Assembly: GCF_041361345.1 (NCBI RefSeq)
Contig: NZ_JBGKAD010000001.1
Span: 1,860,001 to 1,924,000, forward strand
Reading direction: 5' to 3'
Length of the DNA: 64,000 bases
DNA from: Halobaculum sp. MBLA0147
Lineage (GTDB): Archaea; Halobacteriota; Halobacteria; Halobacteriales; Haloferacaceae
The notes under the pieces are model-generated. The model was not told the origin of the DNA. It made no database searches and worked only from the letters and a program-made list of their open reading frames with translations. The translations under genes and the position numbers were made by a program. The first letter of the stretch is position 1. Every line of letters starts with the position of its first letter. Shown here piece after piece: positions 1 through 8,676 of the stretch.

Positions 1-2
1 GC

Positions 3-497
3 GAGACGTACACCCGGCGCGTCGTCAACGTCGCCTTCGGGGCGAACTTCGTGCTGCTGGCGCTCGTGTGGGCGACGATCCAACTCCCGGCGGCGCGCGG
101 CTCCGTCGACCCCGGGGCGTTCGCGACCGTCCTCGGGCTGTCGACGAACGTCGTCGCCGGCTCGCTCGTCGCCTACCTCGTCAGCCAGAACTGGGACGTG
201 CTCGTCTTCCACCGCATCCGGGCGGCGACCGGCGGCGACGCGCTGTGGCTCCGCAACGTCGGCTCGACGGCGACGAGTCAACTGCTGGACACGGTGCTGT
301 TCACCGTCGTCGCGTTCCTCCTCGCGCCCGCCGTCGGCGTCGGCCGCGCGCTGCCGTTGTCGGTGATCGGGTCGCTGATCGTCGGCCAGTACGTCCTGAA
401 GCTGCTGATCGCGGCGGTCGACACGCCGCTGGTGTACGCCGCGGTCGGTGCGGTCCGGCGGCGTGACGGCCGCGAGCGTCCCGTCGGTGCGGACTGA
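3..497 (+). CDS. Queuosine precursor transporter (YhhQ/QueT-type), 5'-truncated
   Basis: Integral membrane protein whose start lies before the window; the visible frame is already open at base 3. At least four hydrophobic segments are seen, with the polar turn SQNWDVLVFHRIR between two of them; this kind of polar segment followed by a helix is typical of the VUT/YhhQ family, which imports queuine or preQ0-type 7-deazaguanines. In archaea such bases feed archaeosine synthesis in tRNA. The last residues are a short charged tail ending at TGA 495-497. The family call rests on the overall pattern of helices and the SQNWD-like motif, so a different small transporter of similar topology cannot be fully excluded. 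Confidence 0.72.
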   Translation, partial: ETYTRRVVNVAFGANFVLLALVWATIQLPAARGSVDPGAFATVLGLSTNVVAGSLVAYLVSQNWDVLVFHRIRAATGGDALWLRNVGSTATSQLLDTVLFTVVAFLLAPAVGVGRALPLSVIGSLIVGQYVLKLLIAAVDTPLVYAAVGAVRRRDGRERPVGAD

Positions 498-533
498 GCA
501 CGCGTCTCGACGAGCACGGGGGCGCCGACGACC

Positions 534-596
534 GCGACGCCCGTGACGACTGCGACGCCCGTGACGACTACGACGACTGCGACACCCGTGACGCCG
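534..596. repeat. 18-bp direct repeats
   Basis: Two perfect copies of gcgacgcccgtgacgact (534-551, 552-569) and one degenerate copy from 579 lie between the transporter stop and the small membrane protein gene on the other strand. The unit is a multiple of three but no gene runs through it. It looks like a minisatellite in an intergenic spacer. Confidence 0.7.
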
Positions 597-597
597 G

Positions 598-774
598 TTA
601 GCCGGACTGTCGGTAGAGCAGTCCGGCGACGACCGCGACGCCGATCACGACCGCGACCGGGTCGTCGAAGTCGCCGTAGCCCCAGCCGAGGACGACGCTG
701 CCGAGCACCGCGACGGCGAAGACGGCGAGACCGACGGCCGTCCTGACCGGCGAGTCGCTACTCGTCCCCGGCAT
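598..774 (-). CDS. Small two-helix membrane protein, unknown function
   Basis: A 58-residue protein read from ATG 774 (MPGTSSDSPVR...) to the stop at 598. Residues about 11-30 and 39-54 are hydrophobic and probably span the membrane, separated by the short acidic loop GYGDFDDP. An upstream in-frame ATG at 819 would add 15 residues, but they are Pro/Arg-rich and look non-coding. It converges on the transporter gene. No family is recognised; small proteins of this kind are common in haloarchaea. Confidence 0.5.
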   Translation of the reverse strand: MPGTSSDSPVRTAVGLAVFAVAVLGSVVLGWGYGDFDDPVAVVIGVAVVAGLLYRQSG

Positions 775-819
775 CGGCCACCTCCGCGCCGTCGGCGTAG
801 GGTCGTGTGGGTCGCACAC

Positions 820-963
820 TCGCGACTCGACACGTCTCCGGTCCTAAAGCCACGGCCAGTGTCTCACACGCCTCGTGTCTCGCGTGTCGAGATCGTCACT
901 GCCGTCGGAGAGACACCGCGAGAGCCCACAAGACACATTGGCTCGGAGTAGACGGGTCCAGAC
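820..963. other. Intergenic spacer, no clear feature
   Basis: About 140 bp between the small membrane protein and the surface protein. It carries a mild repeat of cacacg/cgtgtc words but I see no convincing TATA element or RNA gene. Confidence 0.4.
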
Positions 964-3201
964 GTGGCCCCCAGTCACCCCACGCGAGCCCTCTCGCTCG
1001 CCCTCCTTGCGACGCTCGCCGCCGTCGTCGCGCCGGCGACGGCACTCGGCACGCCGCCAGCCGACCAGCGCGTGACGGACGCCACACCTGACGCCCCGGC
1101 GGGTGGCGTCGACACGACTCCCAGACCGGCCGCCGCGCCCGACGGCGACTCGGCGACGAGCACGGAGTCCGTCGCCACGCACAGACGATCCGCGGCGAGC
1201 GCACGATCGTGTCCGATCCGACCACACGGAGACGACACGGGGAACGTCTCCACCACTACCGACGAGCGGAGCGAGCGAGCGAACACCGACGGCCCGCCGA
1301 TCCCCGACGAGAGGCGCGACACGACCGTCCCTCGCGGCGACTTGGCGGTCGTGCCGCTGTCCGTGCCGGCGGGCGCGAACGCGACCGTCTCGGTGGTCGG
1401 GGAGAACTACACCGCCCGCTCGCGCGTCGTCGACGACGGCGACGGACGAGTGCGACTCGTCGTGAACACGTACCTCGCCGGTGGCGGGATCGAACCGGAC
1501 GAGACCGACGACGGGGACGGCGAGACGGGTGATGGGACCGCGTCCGACGGTACGGGGACGGGCGTCCGCGCCGACGCCTACGCAGTCGCCGGCAGGGACC
1601 GACTCGTCGTCGTCGGTGGGAACGGCTCCGGCGCGTTCGACGCCGGGAACTACACCGTGGTGGTCCGCAGCGACGGCGAGCGCGTAGACTCCAACCGGCT
1701 GACGGTGACGCCAGCGGCCGTCGAGAACGTCACGCTCCGCCGCGGCGTGCCGCGACTGTTCGGCGCGAACGCCACGGAACTGCGCGCCGCGAGTGCACGC
1801 GGCCTCGTGTCGAACCGCTCGGCACCCGACGACTACGCGCGTGGCGATCGGCTCTTCTACGTCACCAGGGGCGAGACGCTCCTCGTCCGCTTCGAGGCGC
1901 CGAGTCTGCTCGGCGTCGTCGCGGCCCAGTCCGGAGCCAACGTCACGGAGCGAGTCCTCGCGCTCCACGAGTGGCGCGACCGCGCGACTCCGGCGACGTT
2001 CCGGCTGTCTGGCCCCTGTGGCGGCATCGACCCGACAGAGAGCGCCCGGCAGGACAGTCTCCGTGCGGTCGTCGACCACCGGACGGGCGTCGTCACGCTC
2101 CTGTTGGACACCGAGCGACTCGCGGGCTACGACGTGGGGTCGCAGACGGCGTCGCTCGGTGCGAGCGGGTGGCTCGACACGGACGCGACCGACCGCGAGC
2201 GGTTCGACGCGCCGTTCCGGTTCACGAGTAGAGGGGTCCGCCTCGACGACGTGCGGGTCGAGCACGGAGGATCACTGGGAAGACGAACCGATGTGGTCGC
2301 GACGGTCCAGGGGCGTGTGAACCTTCTCCCCGGCTCCCGCGTGAACGTGACCCTCTCCTCGCGCGTCGACTCCGGCGTCGACCGCGTCGAGACGGTCACG
2401 GTCCGTCCCGGAGAGACCTCGGCGACTGGGTGTGTCACCGCGGCGGTCGGCGTGAGTGGTGTGTCGCGGCCGAACGCGTACGTCGTCCACGTCGCCGGTC
2501 GCCAGACGACGGTGGCAGTCGGCGACGTACCGTCGGTCTGGTGGAACATAGACGTGTTCGGTCACGAGCGACCCGACCGCAACGTGACCGTCTCGTACAC
2601 ACAGATCGACCGGTACGGCCGATCCATCGGGGTGTACGCGGTCGATCCGACGACGCGGACGTACGAACTCGTCGGCGTCCTGTCGACCACCGACGACGTA
2701 GTCGAATTACCCCCCGACAGTTCGCCCCGGTACCTGTTCGTCGTCGCCCACCGCGACACGGACGACGACCTCCGCTTCGACGGGCCGTTCCGGGACCGAC
2801 CGGTCACTGTCGGCGGATCGGCCGCTCCGCGCTACGTGAACGGGACGACCGAACGGAACGTGACGGTGTTCGGCGACTGGGTGGCGAGTACGACGAGCGG
2901 ACTCGCGACGCCGAACACCTCCCTGCCCCCGTTCGGTCCCGAGACGGTGTCGACGGGCGACGTGACTGTCGCACGGGAGACCGCGACGGAGACACCACCG
3001 ACTGCGGCCGAGAACGACACGCCGACTGGCACAGCGACGGGGATCACCTCGCAGCCGGCCACACCGTCCGCGAGCGAGACGGTCGGACCGGACCCACGCG
3101 ACACCCGGACGGAGACCCCGATTCCGGGTGTGGGGCCGATCACGGCAGTGATCGCGCTGGTCGTGGCGCTCCTCGTCGGCGGGCGGCGGGCGAGAGGGTG
3201 A
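964..3201 (+). CDS. Secreted cell-surface protein with C-terminal membrane anchor (archaeosortase-substrate-like)
   Basis: 745 residues from a GTG start. Residues 1-27 form a signal peptide (LALLATLAAVVAPATA, then Ala-Leu-Gly). The mature part is acidic, with many N-x-S/T sequons, and resembles the beta-rich surface proteins of haloarchaea. The last 60 residues are a Thr/Pro-rich stalk followed by PIPGVGP, one hydrophobic helix and the basic tail GGRRARG. This tripartite end matches the layout of PGF-CTERM proteins, which ArtA-type archaeosortases cut and replace with an archaeal lipid, but the motif here reads PGVG rather than PGFG, so simple transmembrane anchoring is also possible. It converges on tsr3 with 10 bp between the stops. 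Confidence 0.75.
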   Translation: MAPSHPTRALSLALLATLAAVVAPATALGTPPADQRVTDATPDAPAGGVDTTPRPAAAPDGDSATSTESVATHRRSAASARSCPIRPHGDDTGNVSTTTDERSERANTDGPPIPDERRDTTVPRGDLAVVPLSVPAGANATVSVVGENYTARSRVVDDGDGRVRLVVNTYLAGGGIEPDETDDGDGETGDGTASDGTGTGVRADAYAVAGRDRLVVVGGNGSGAFDAGNYTVVVRSDGERVDSNRLTVTPAAVENVTLRRGVPRLFGANATELRAASARGLVSNRSAPDDYARGDRLFYVTRGETLLVRFEAPSLLGVVAAQSGANVTERVLALHEWRDRATPATFRLSGPCGGIDPTESARQDSLRAVVDHRTGVVTLLLDTERLAGYDVGSQTASLGASGWLDTDATDRERFDAPFRFTSRGVRLDDVRVEHGGSLGRRTDVVATVQGRVNLLPGSRVNVTLSSRVDSGVDRVETVTVRPGETSATGCVTAAVGVSGVSRPNAYVVHVAGRQTTVAVGDVPSVWWNIDVFGHERPDRNVTVSYTQIDRYGRSIGVYAVDPTTRTYELVGVLSTTDDVVELPPDSSPRYLFVVAHRDTDDDLRFDGPFRDRPVTVGGSAAPRYVNGTTERNVTVFGDWVASTTSGLATPNTSLPPFGPETVSTGDVTVARETATETPPTAAENDTPTGTATGITSQPATPSASETVGPDPRDTRTETPIPGVGPITAVIALVVALLVGGRRARG

Positions 3202-3211
3202 CCGGAGCGAC

Positions 3212-3772
3212 TCACTCGCCGCGGTCCAGGTACGCCTGCTGGACGGTGACGACCTCCGCGGAGTCCGTGCAGTTCGCGTACCGGGTGAGCGGTTCCTCGT
3301 TGAGTTCCGCGAACGTCTCCCCCCACGTGAACGTCGCGAGCAGCTCCTCGGCCCCGTCGCGGTCGCCGAGGATCCACAGCCCGGCCGCCAGCGCCTCCAC
3401 GGTCGTCAACTGGAACGGGTTGCCGAAGTTCACCGGGTTCGCGGCGACGAGGTACGGCAACGCGCGGTGCTCGCCAGGCAACGAGAAGCGTGCCTCTCCG
3501 GCCGACTCCCACGAGCAGTCCAGCGCGACGAGCGTGCCCGCGTCGCCACTGGCGTCGGCGGCGCCCTCGTGGTCGTCCGTCGTCGCGGACGTGGCGCCCG
3601 TGTCGGGTGCGTCGGCGGGCGACAACGCCCGTTCGGCGTGCGGGTTGAGGACGACACCGTACGGCGTCTCGCGGTCCGTGCGGTGGAGCGTCACCTGGTC
3701 GTGACGCGAGAGCTTCCGGGCCGTACACTTCTCGGGGTCGTCGTCCCCCTCGTACCGGACGTGTAACTCCAC
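3212..3772 (-). CDS. tsr3: 16S rRNA aminocarboxypropyltransferase Tsr3 (DUF367)
   Basis: 186 residues from GTG 3772 ([20 protein letters not shown]). Tsr3 transfers the 3-amino-3-carboxypropyl group of S-adenosylmethionine to a hypermodified uridine in small-subunit rRNA. The N-terminal [17 protein letters not shown] block, the [17 protein letters not shown] block, the ALDCSWESA motif and [20 protein letters not shown] are characteristic of the family. The reading frame stays open upstream to 4099, but that part is Ser-rich and is the shadow of the opposite gene, so the GTG start is chosen. An acidic, Ala-rich loop (residues about 50-70) is longer than in most homologues. Identification is confident; the exact start is less so. 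Confidence 0.9.
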   Translation of the reverse strand: MELHVRYEGDDDPEKCTARKLSRHDQVTLHRTDRETPYGVVLNPHAERALSPADAPDTGATSATTDDHEGAADASGDAGTLVALDCSWESAGEARFSLPGEHRALPYLVAANPVNFGNPFQLTTVEALAAGLWILGDRDGAEELLATFTWGETFAELNEEPLTRYANCTDSAEVVTVQQAYLDRGE

Positions 3773-3887
3773 ACCGACCGTCGGGGGTGGGCGGTGAAAA
3801 ACGGCGCGTCCCGAGTGGCGGTTACAGCGAGCGGTGTGGTGGGAGGAGTGTTCGTTTCGGTTGTTATTGTCTGTTCTCCCCACAGCA

Positions 3888-3898
3888 TTCAATATCGC
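3888..3898 (+). promoter_or_regulatory. TATA-like element for the nuclease-like gene
   Basis: The sequence ttcaatatcg lies about 25 bp before ATG 3921, the spacing expected for a leaderless archaeal transcript. The local stretch 3840-3920 is clearly more A/T-rich than its surroundings. Confidence 0.45.
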
Positions 3899-3920
3899 TC
3901 TCTTCGGGCTAGCGCTTGAG

Positions 3921-5132
3921 ATGTCGACACAGACTACCCCGGAGATCGACGCCGACGACGAGACACTGTCGATCGACGGCTTCGAACTGGAGGACGCCAG
4001 CGTCGCGTCACACTTCGCGGAGTTCGACGACGGCGACCGCGCCGAAGAACTCGAACGAGTGCTCAGACTCGGCGTCGAGACGGCGGGACTCGCCGCCACG
4101 ACCGGCGAGGAGGAGTACGTCGAACGGAAGTTCGAACAGATGCGGTCGGACTTCGAAGCCGAGATCGAACGCGTCGAGGAGGAGGTCGAAGAGAAGTTCG
4201 GGACGGACGGTGAGGTGCCGGCGGTGTTCGAGAAACACCTCGGCGAAGACGGGACGCTCCGGAGCCGACTGGACGACGCGTTCGGAGAAGACGGCGTCTT
4301 CGTCGACCGACTAGACGACGAGTTGGGAGAGGACGGCGAACGGATTCAGGCGGCACTCGATCCTGACACGGACGGAACGCCTATCCAGCGACTTCGGAGC
4401 CAACTCCGCGAAGACATCAGTCAACTCCGTGATAAGATCGAGGAGGTAACCACCGAGGAGGAGACCCGAGAGGAGATTCGTGGCCGGACACGGCTCAAGG
4501 GAGACGACTTCGAAGACACCGTTGAGGAGCTACTGTCGGATCTCGTCTACGGAACGAGCCACAGTCTCGAGTACACGGGAGAGACGACCGGCGAGATAGC
4601 GAACGAGAAGGTCGGGGACTTCGTCCTCACGCTCGACGAGACCGACCAGCGGATCGTCGTCGAAGCGAAAAGCGACAAGGGATACACTCAGCCGGACATC
4701 CAGGAGGAACTCGGCCGCGCGATCGAGAACCGAGACGCAGACTACGGGATCATCGTCTTCGAGTGTGAAGAGTACGTGCCGAACAAGGTCGGCTACTTCC
4801 ACGAGTTCGAGACCGACCGTCTGGTCGTCACACTGAGCGAGGACGAAGAGGAGGACGAAGTCGAACCAGGGTTCCTCAGAATTGCGTTCAACTGGGCGAA
4901 GACACGCGCCGTGCAGAACTACGCTAGTGCCGACTCCGGGACCGATCTCGAGGTCATTCAGGCGAACATCGGACAGGTCGAAGACAAGATCGGGCAGTTC
5001 AGCACGATCAGGTCAAAGACCACGTCGATCAAGAAGACGGCCAACGAGATCGACGAGGAACTAGAGGAGATCGAGACGGAGATCGGGGAGCGACTCACCG
5101 CGATCAGAACGGAACTCGCCGGCAACTCGTAG
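3921..5132 (+). CDS. Coiled-coil protein with PD-(D/E)XK nuclease-like core
   Basis: 403 residues from ATG 3921. Residues about 65-185 are Glu-rich heptad repeats predicted to form coiled coils, with repeated short LGEDG-type turns at 107-140. Residues 193-285 form a compact domain: E198 in [13 protein letters not shown]233 in VGDFVLTL, E248-A-K250 in IVVEAKSD, then [17 protein letters not shown] and YGIIVFE. This D...ExK order with flanking strands matches the PD-(D/E)XK superfamily seen in RmuC-like and restriction-type nucleases. A second coiled coil fills 343-400. RmuC itself has a membrane helix, which is absent here. The gene is less G+C-rich than its neighbours, suggesting recent acquisition. 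It abuts serS tail to tail with no spacer. Nuclease activity is inferred from motif order only. Confidence 0.6.
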   Translation: MSTQTTPEIDADDETLSIDGFELEDASVASHFAEFDDGDRAEELERVLRLGVETAGLAATTGEEEYVERKFEQMRSDFEAEIERVEEEVEEKFGTDGEVPAVFEKHLGEDGTLRSRLDDAFGEDGVFVDRLDDELGEDGERIQAALDPDTDGTPIQRLRSQLREDISQLRDKIEEVTTEEETREEIRGRTRLKGDDFEDTVEELLSDLVYGTSHSLEYTGETTGEIANEKVGDFVLTLDETDQRIVVEAKSDKGYTQPDIQEELGRAIENRDADYGIIVFECEEYVPNKVGYFHEFETDRLVVTLSEDEEEDEVEPGFLRIAFNWAKTRAVQNYASADSGTDLEVIQANIGQVEDKIGQFSTIRSKTTSIKKTANEIDEELEEIETEIGERLTAIRTELAGNS

Positions 5133-6515
5133 CTACTCCCGCTCGCCGGCCCCGATGGCCGCCTCGCCGATCTTCTCTGAGCCGGTGATCCGTTCGAGGC
5201 CGCCGAGGTACGGGCGCAACACCTCGGGGACGGTGATCGTCCCGTCGTCGTTCTGGTAGTACTCCATGATCGCCACGAGCACGCGCGGGACGGCGAGTCC
5301 CGACCCGTTCAGCGTGTGGAGGTACTCCGCCGACTCGTGACGCTCCGGGCGGTAGCGCAACCCGGCGCGGCGCGCCTGGTAGTCGCGGAAGTTCGACACC
5401 GACGACACCTCCAGCCACCGCCCGCCGCGGTCCGGCCCCTCCTCCGTGTCGTCCGCGGGCGCCCACACCTCCAGGTCGAGTTGGCGAGCGGCCTTGTCCC
5501 CGAGGTCGCCGGTGCAGATGTCGAGCACGCGGTACGGCAACGCCAGGCGACGGAGCACCTCCTCGGCCTCGTCCAACAGCTCCCAGAGCCGCTCGTCGCT
5601 GTCCTCCGGCCGGGTGAAGTTCACCAACTCCACCTTGTTGAACTGGTGGACGCGGACGATCCCGCGGGTCTCCGTGCCGTGTTCGCCCGCCTCGCGCCGG
5701 AAGTTCGGCGTGTACGCCTGGTGTTTGACCGGGAGGTCGTCGTCCAGCAGGATCTCGTCGGCGTACATGTTCGTCACCGGCACCTCCGCGGTCGGACACA
5801 GCCAGAGGTCGTCGTCGTCGTACACCTCGTGTTCCCCGCCGCCGACGCGGTAGGCGTCCTCGTTGAACTTCGGCAACTGCCCCGTCCCGCGCATCGACCG
5901 GCTGTTCACCGGGATCGGCGGGAACAGGTCCGTGTACCCCTGTTCGCGGTGCACGTCCAACATGAACTGCACCAGCGCGTGTTCCAGGCGGGCACCTTCT
6001 CCCTTCGTGAAGTAGAACCCGCCGCCGGTCACCTTCGCGCCGCGCTGGAAGTCGAGCACGTCGAGCTCCTCCCCGAGGTCGTAGTGGGGCACCACGTCCT
6101 CGGGCACCTCGCGGAGGTCGTCGAACCCCTCGCGACGGCGTTCGACGTTGTCCGCCTCGTCGTCGCCGTCCGGCACCGCCTCGTCCGGCACCTGCGGGAG
6201 TCGCAGGAGGACATCTTCCAGTTCCGCCTCCAACTCGTCCGCGCGATCCTCGACGGTCTGGAGTCGCTCTTTCAGTTCCTGCGAGCGTTCGATCGCCGCC
6301 TCGGCGGCCTCGTCGTCACCCTCGGCTTTCAGTTGGCCGATCTCGCTCGACACCTCGTTGCGCTCGTGGCGGAGGTCGTCACCCTCCGCCTTCAACTCGC
6401 GCCACTCCTCGTCGACGGCGAGCACGTGGTCGAGGTCCACCTCGTCGTCCCCGCGTCGCGCCAGCGCCTCGCGGACCGTCTCCGGGTTCTCCCGGAGGAA
6501 CTGTCTGCCGATCAT
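5133..6515 (-). CDS. serS: Seryl-tRNA synthetase
   Basis: 460 residues from ATG 6515 (MIGRQFLRENPETVREALARR). It charges tRNA-Ser with serine in the cytoplasm. The N-terminal 110 residues form the long antiparallel coiled-coil arm that binds the variable arm of tRNA-Ser (ELKAEGDDLRHERNEVSSEIGQ). The class II core follows, with a motif 2 region around YTPNFRREAGEHGTETRGI and motif 3 in NGSGLAVPRVLVAIMEYYQN. This is the bacterial-type SerRS used by most archaea, not the methanogen type. The length is normal. The stop codon touches the stop of the convergent nuclease-like gene. Confidence 0.97.
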   Translation of the reverse strand: MIGRQFLRENPETVREALARRGDDEVDLDHVLAVDEEWRELKAEGDDLRHERNEVSSEIGQLKAEGDDEAAEAAIERSQELKERLQTVEDRADELEAELEDVLLRLPQVPDEAVPDGDDEADNVERRREGFDDLREVPEDVVPHYDLGEELDVLDFQRGAKVTGGGFYFTKGEGARLEHALVQFMLDVHREQGYTDLFPPIPVNSRSMRGTGQLPKFNEDAYRVGGGEHEVYDDDDLWLCPTAEVPVTNMYADEILLDDDLPVKHQAYTPNFRREAGEHGTETRGIVRVHQFNKVELVNFTRPEDSDERLWELLDEAEEVLRRLALPYRVLDICTGDLGDKAARQLDLEVWAPADDTEEGPDRGGRWLEVSSVSNFRDYQARRAGLRYRPERHESAEYLHTLNGSGLAVPRVLVAIMEYYQNDDGTITVPEVLRPYLGGLERITGSEKIGEAAIGAGERE

Positions 6516-6582
6516 TTAAGTGCTCTTTCAGTCGCCCTCGGCAAGAGCGTGTCGGGTCCGTTCGAGCCGTTGGCACACTGCC

Positions 6583-6870
6583 TCATCGCTCGGGGCGGAA
6601 GGCGTCGGGGTCGAGCCCGGCGTCGTCGTCGCGGACGAGCCGGCGTTTCTCGTCTGCGGCGAGCTGTTTGATCGCGTACTCGCGAGCCATCGCGGCCGAC
6701 TGGGAGTCGAACCGTTCGACGTGGACCACCTCGACGGGTGTCCGGCCGCGAGTGTACTTGGCACCCTCGCCGGCGTCGTGTTCGGCCACGCGGCGGGGCA
6801 CGTCCGTCGTGTAACCGGTGTACAGCGAGTCGTCCGCACACGAGAGGACGTAGACGTAGTGGTCGCTCAC
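6583..6870 (-). CDS. GIY-YIG nuclease-domain protein (UPF0213/YhbQ-like)
   Basis: 95 residues from GTG 6870 (VSDHYVYVLSCADDSLYTGY). The YVYVL...LYTGYT pair is the GIY-YIG signature; R32 and the E in AREYAIKQL are in the places expected for the catalytic Arg and metal-binding Glu. YhbQ-type single-domain members act as nucleases of uncertain role, perhaps in DNA repair. A much longer upstream extension of the frame is Arg-rich and runs across repeats, so it is not coding. The gene lies 67 bp upstream of serS on the same strand and may share its transcript. Confidence 0.87.
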   Translation of the reverse strand: MSDHYVYVLSCADDSLYTGYTTDVPRRVAEHDAGEGAKYTRGRTPVEVVHVERFDSQSAAMAREYAIKQLAADEKRRLVRDDDAGLDPDAFRPER

Positions 6871-6987
6871 GGCTGGAGGCAGTGGTCGCGGCGAGAAAAC
6901 ACGGTCGGACGCGAGCGTGGGAGCGGCGCCCGCCGCCGACCGTGCGGTCTGGTCGACCCCGCGGTCGTGTCTGGGTCCGATTGACCG

Positions 6988-7060
6988 GTGGCCGTGTCTG
7001 TGCGTCGTCGGCCCCGTGGCCGTGTCTGTGCGTCGTCGGCCTCGTGGCCGTGTCTGTCGG
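6988..7060. repeat. 28-bp tandem repeat, 2.6 copies
   Basis: Copies of gtggccgtgtctgtgcgtcg plus eight more bases begin at 6988, 7016 and 7044, the last copy incomplete. The array ends a few bases before the stop codon of the small zinc protein gene (minus strand) and so lies in its 3' flank. The period is not a multiple of three. Confidence 0.85.
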
Positions 7061-7064
7061 CGAT

Positions 7065-7217
7065 TCAGTCGTCCGAGCGAGCACGCGTCCGTGCCACTTC
7101 CGCGATCCCCGCGTTGGCCGAACACGACGGGCAGGCGTTCAACCGACCCCGTCCGTCGCTGAACACCCGCGCGAAGCGGTCGGACACGTGCGATTCACAG
7201 TGATCACAGCGTGGCAT
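7065..7217 (-). CDS. Small zinc-ribbon protein (DUF7563-like)
   Basis: A 50-residue protein from ATG 7217 to TGA 7065-7067, beginning MPRCDHCESHVSDRFARVF. Two CxxC knuckles (C4/C7 and C29/C32) frame a short beta-rich segment, so one zinc ion is likely bound. The pattern C-x2-C...VRVF...C-x2-C matches a family of very small haloarchaeal zinc proteins of unknown role that I recall as DUF7563. It lies between the GIY-YIG and larB genes on the same strand. Such mini zinc proteins are often overlooked because of length; several have been tied to stress or biofilm phenotypes in Haloferax, which is only general background here. Confidence 0.7.
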   Translation of the reverse strand: MPRCDHCESHVSDRFARVFSDGRGRLNACPSCSANAGIAEVARTRARSDD

Positions 7218-7382
7218 GCGTCGACCGGCGTCCACCGTCACCGGCGTCGTTCCGTACGGGACGAGTGCACTAATACCCTCGGTAGACGTTCACACCCGAC
7301 GCCGGTGTCGACCGTCTCGGTCGGTGTTGCGCCGATCCAGTCCTCCTCGCCCACCCCGACGACGGTGCCGTCCGAAGACCGA

Positions 7383-8201
7383 TCAGTCGTCGGTCGTCTC
7401 TGTGTGTGTCGGGTCGTCGCGCTCCTCCGTCCGTGCCGACGCGACCTGGCGTGCGATCAGCGCGGCCTGCGTGCCGGCGACGAAGCCGGCGTCGACGTTC
7501 ACCACCGAGAGGACGGTACACGACTGGAGTAAGCCGAGCAGTGCCGCGTGGCCCTCGCCGCCGGCGCCGTAGCCGGCCGCCACTGGCAGCCCGATGACGG
7601 GGGTGTCGAGGCGGCCCGCGATCACCGTCGGGAGCGCCCCCTCGCGACCGGCGGCGACGACCACCGCGTCCGCCTCGCGGAGCGCGGGCACCACGTCCAG
7701 CGTCCGATCGAGGTTCGCGACGCCCACGTCGTCGTACCGCTCGACGCTCGGACCGGCCTCGCGGACCACCGTCGCCGCCTCGCCGGCCGCACGGGCGTCC
7801 GCCAGCCCCGCCGAGACGACCGCGACCGTCGCCGGTACGTCCGGGGGGTCGAAGTCGGGGGCGTGTGCGACCACCGTCTCCGCCCGGTCGTCGCGGCGGA
7901 CGGTCGCCTCCGGGTGCGACTCCGCGACGGCACTCTCGACACGGGCGGCCGTCTCCGCGTCGGCACGCGTCACCAGCGCACGGCCACTCGTCGACAGCGC
8001 CTCCTCGGTGACGGCGACGACCTCCGCGGGCGTCTTCCCCTCCGCGAGGATCCCCTCGGGGACGCCCCGTCGCGTCTCTCTGGCCGCGTCGAACCGCGCC
8101 TCTCGGTCCCCGTCCGTGATCGTCGTGTACCCGCGGAGTCGCGTCTCCGCCTCCGCCGGCGTCAACTCCCCCGCCAGCACCGCCTCCAGCGTCTCGCGCA
8201 T
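7383..8201 (-). CDS. larB: LarB, nickel pincer cofactor biosynthesis (AIR carboxylase-like)
   Basis: 272 residues from ATG 8201 (MRETLEAVLAGELTPAEAE). LarB carboxylates and hydrolyses nicotinic acid adenine dinucleotide to pyridinium-3,5-biscarboxylate mononucleotide, the first step to the Ni-pincer cofactor of lactate racemase. The N-terminal helical part is followed by a PurE-like domain: VAVVSAGLADARAAGEA, VGVANLDRTLDV, VVVAAGREGALPTVIAG and the glycine-rich PVAAGYGAGGEGHAALLGLL. An ATG at 8270 is possible but adds residues not typical of the family. No larC or larE is visible in the window, so its partners must be elsewhere or it serves another pathway. Confidence 0.87.
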   Translation of the reverse strand: MRETLEAVLAGELTPAEAETRLRGYTTITDGDREARFDAARETRRGVPEGILAEGKTPAEVVAVTEEALSTSGRALVTRADAETAARVESAVAESHPEATVRRDDRAETVVAHAPDFDPPDVPATVAVVSAGLADARAAGEAATVVREAGPSVERYDDVGVANLDRTLDVVPALREADAVVVAAGREGALPTVIAGRLDTPVIGLPVAAGYGAGGEGHAALLGLLQSCTVLSVVNVDAGFVAGTQAALIARQVASARTEERDDPTHTETTDD

Positions 8202-8397
8202 ACGCCCACCGACGGGCGCCAGCGTGACGTACTCGTCGGTCCAGCCCGCGATCACCCACCCGACGACCACCCGTTTCGCGGTCGGCCGTGATCCCCCGCC
8301 GACGACGAACTGTGACGAACGTGTATGTGGACTGTTAACAACACTTTCCGGTCGCTAAACTACCGTGAGAGGCGCCGCGCCGCCAGAATTTGAGAAC

Positions 8398-8407
8398 GTT
8401 TACAAGT
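8398..8407 (+). promoter_or_regulatory. TATA-like element before the histone-fold gene
   Basis: The motif cgtttacaag is centred about 28 bp before ATG 8431, which implies a near-leaderless transcript. Confidence 0.5.
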
Positions 8408-8430
8408 GCTCACGCGGTAGACGCGACTGC

Positions 8431-8598
8431 ATGGCAGACCACATTATCAAGGCAGCCGTCAAGGAGTACCTGGACGAGAAGAACGTCGCGTCGGACTTCT
8501 ACGGCGCGCTCGACGAGGAGGTCGCGGAGATCCTCGACGACGCCGCACGGCGTGCCGAGGAGAACGACCGGAAGACGGTCCAGCCGCGCGACCTGTAG
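8431..8598 (+). CDS. Small histone-fold-like DNA-binding protein
   Basis: 55 residues from ATG 8431 (MADHIIKAAVKEYLDEKNVA). The pattern IIKAAVKEYL, then FYGALDEEVAEILDDAARRAEENDRKTVQPRDL resembles the second half of an archaeal histone fold: a long amphipathic central helix followed by RKTVQPRDL, comparable to the RKTV-x-x-xDI end of histones. At 55 residues it is shorter than a full histone (about 65-70), so it may be a half-fold that dimerises. It is strongly conserved in haloarchaea as a separate small gene. Its cellular role is not settled. Confidence 0.75.
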   Translation: MADHIIKAAVKEYLDEKNVASDFYGALDEEVAEILDDAARRAEENDRKTVQPRDL

Positions 8599-8676
8599 AC
8601 GAGAGACCTGCGGAGCGACCGTCCTCCGTTCTCGACACGCGCCAGCGGCGGCGCCGTCGTCACGGCTGCCGTGGAC

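Noticed and set aside
3773-4099. Upstream extension of tsr3
   Set aside because: The added part is a Ser-rich shadow of the opposite nuclease-like gene; the GTG at 3772 fits the family start.
6988-7060. Possible CRISPR array
   Set aside because: Units are directly adjacent with no unique spacers. The arrays at 29251, 32959, 36066 and 58898 were rejected as CRISPR for the same reason.
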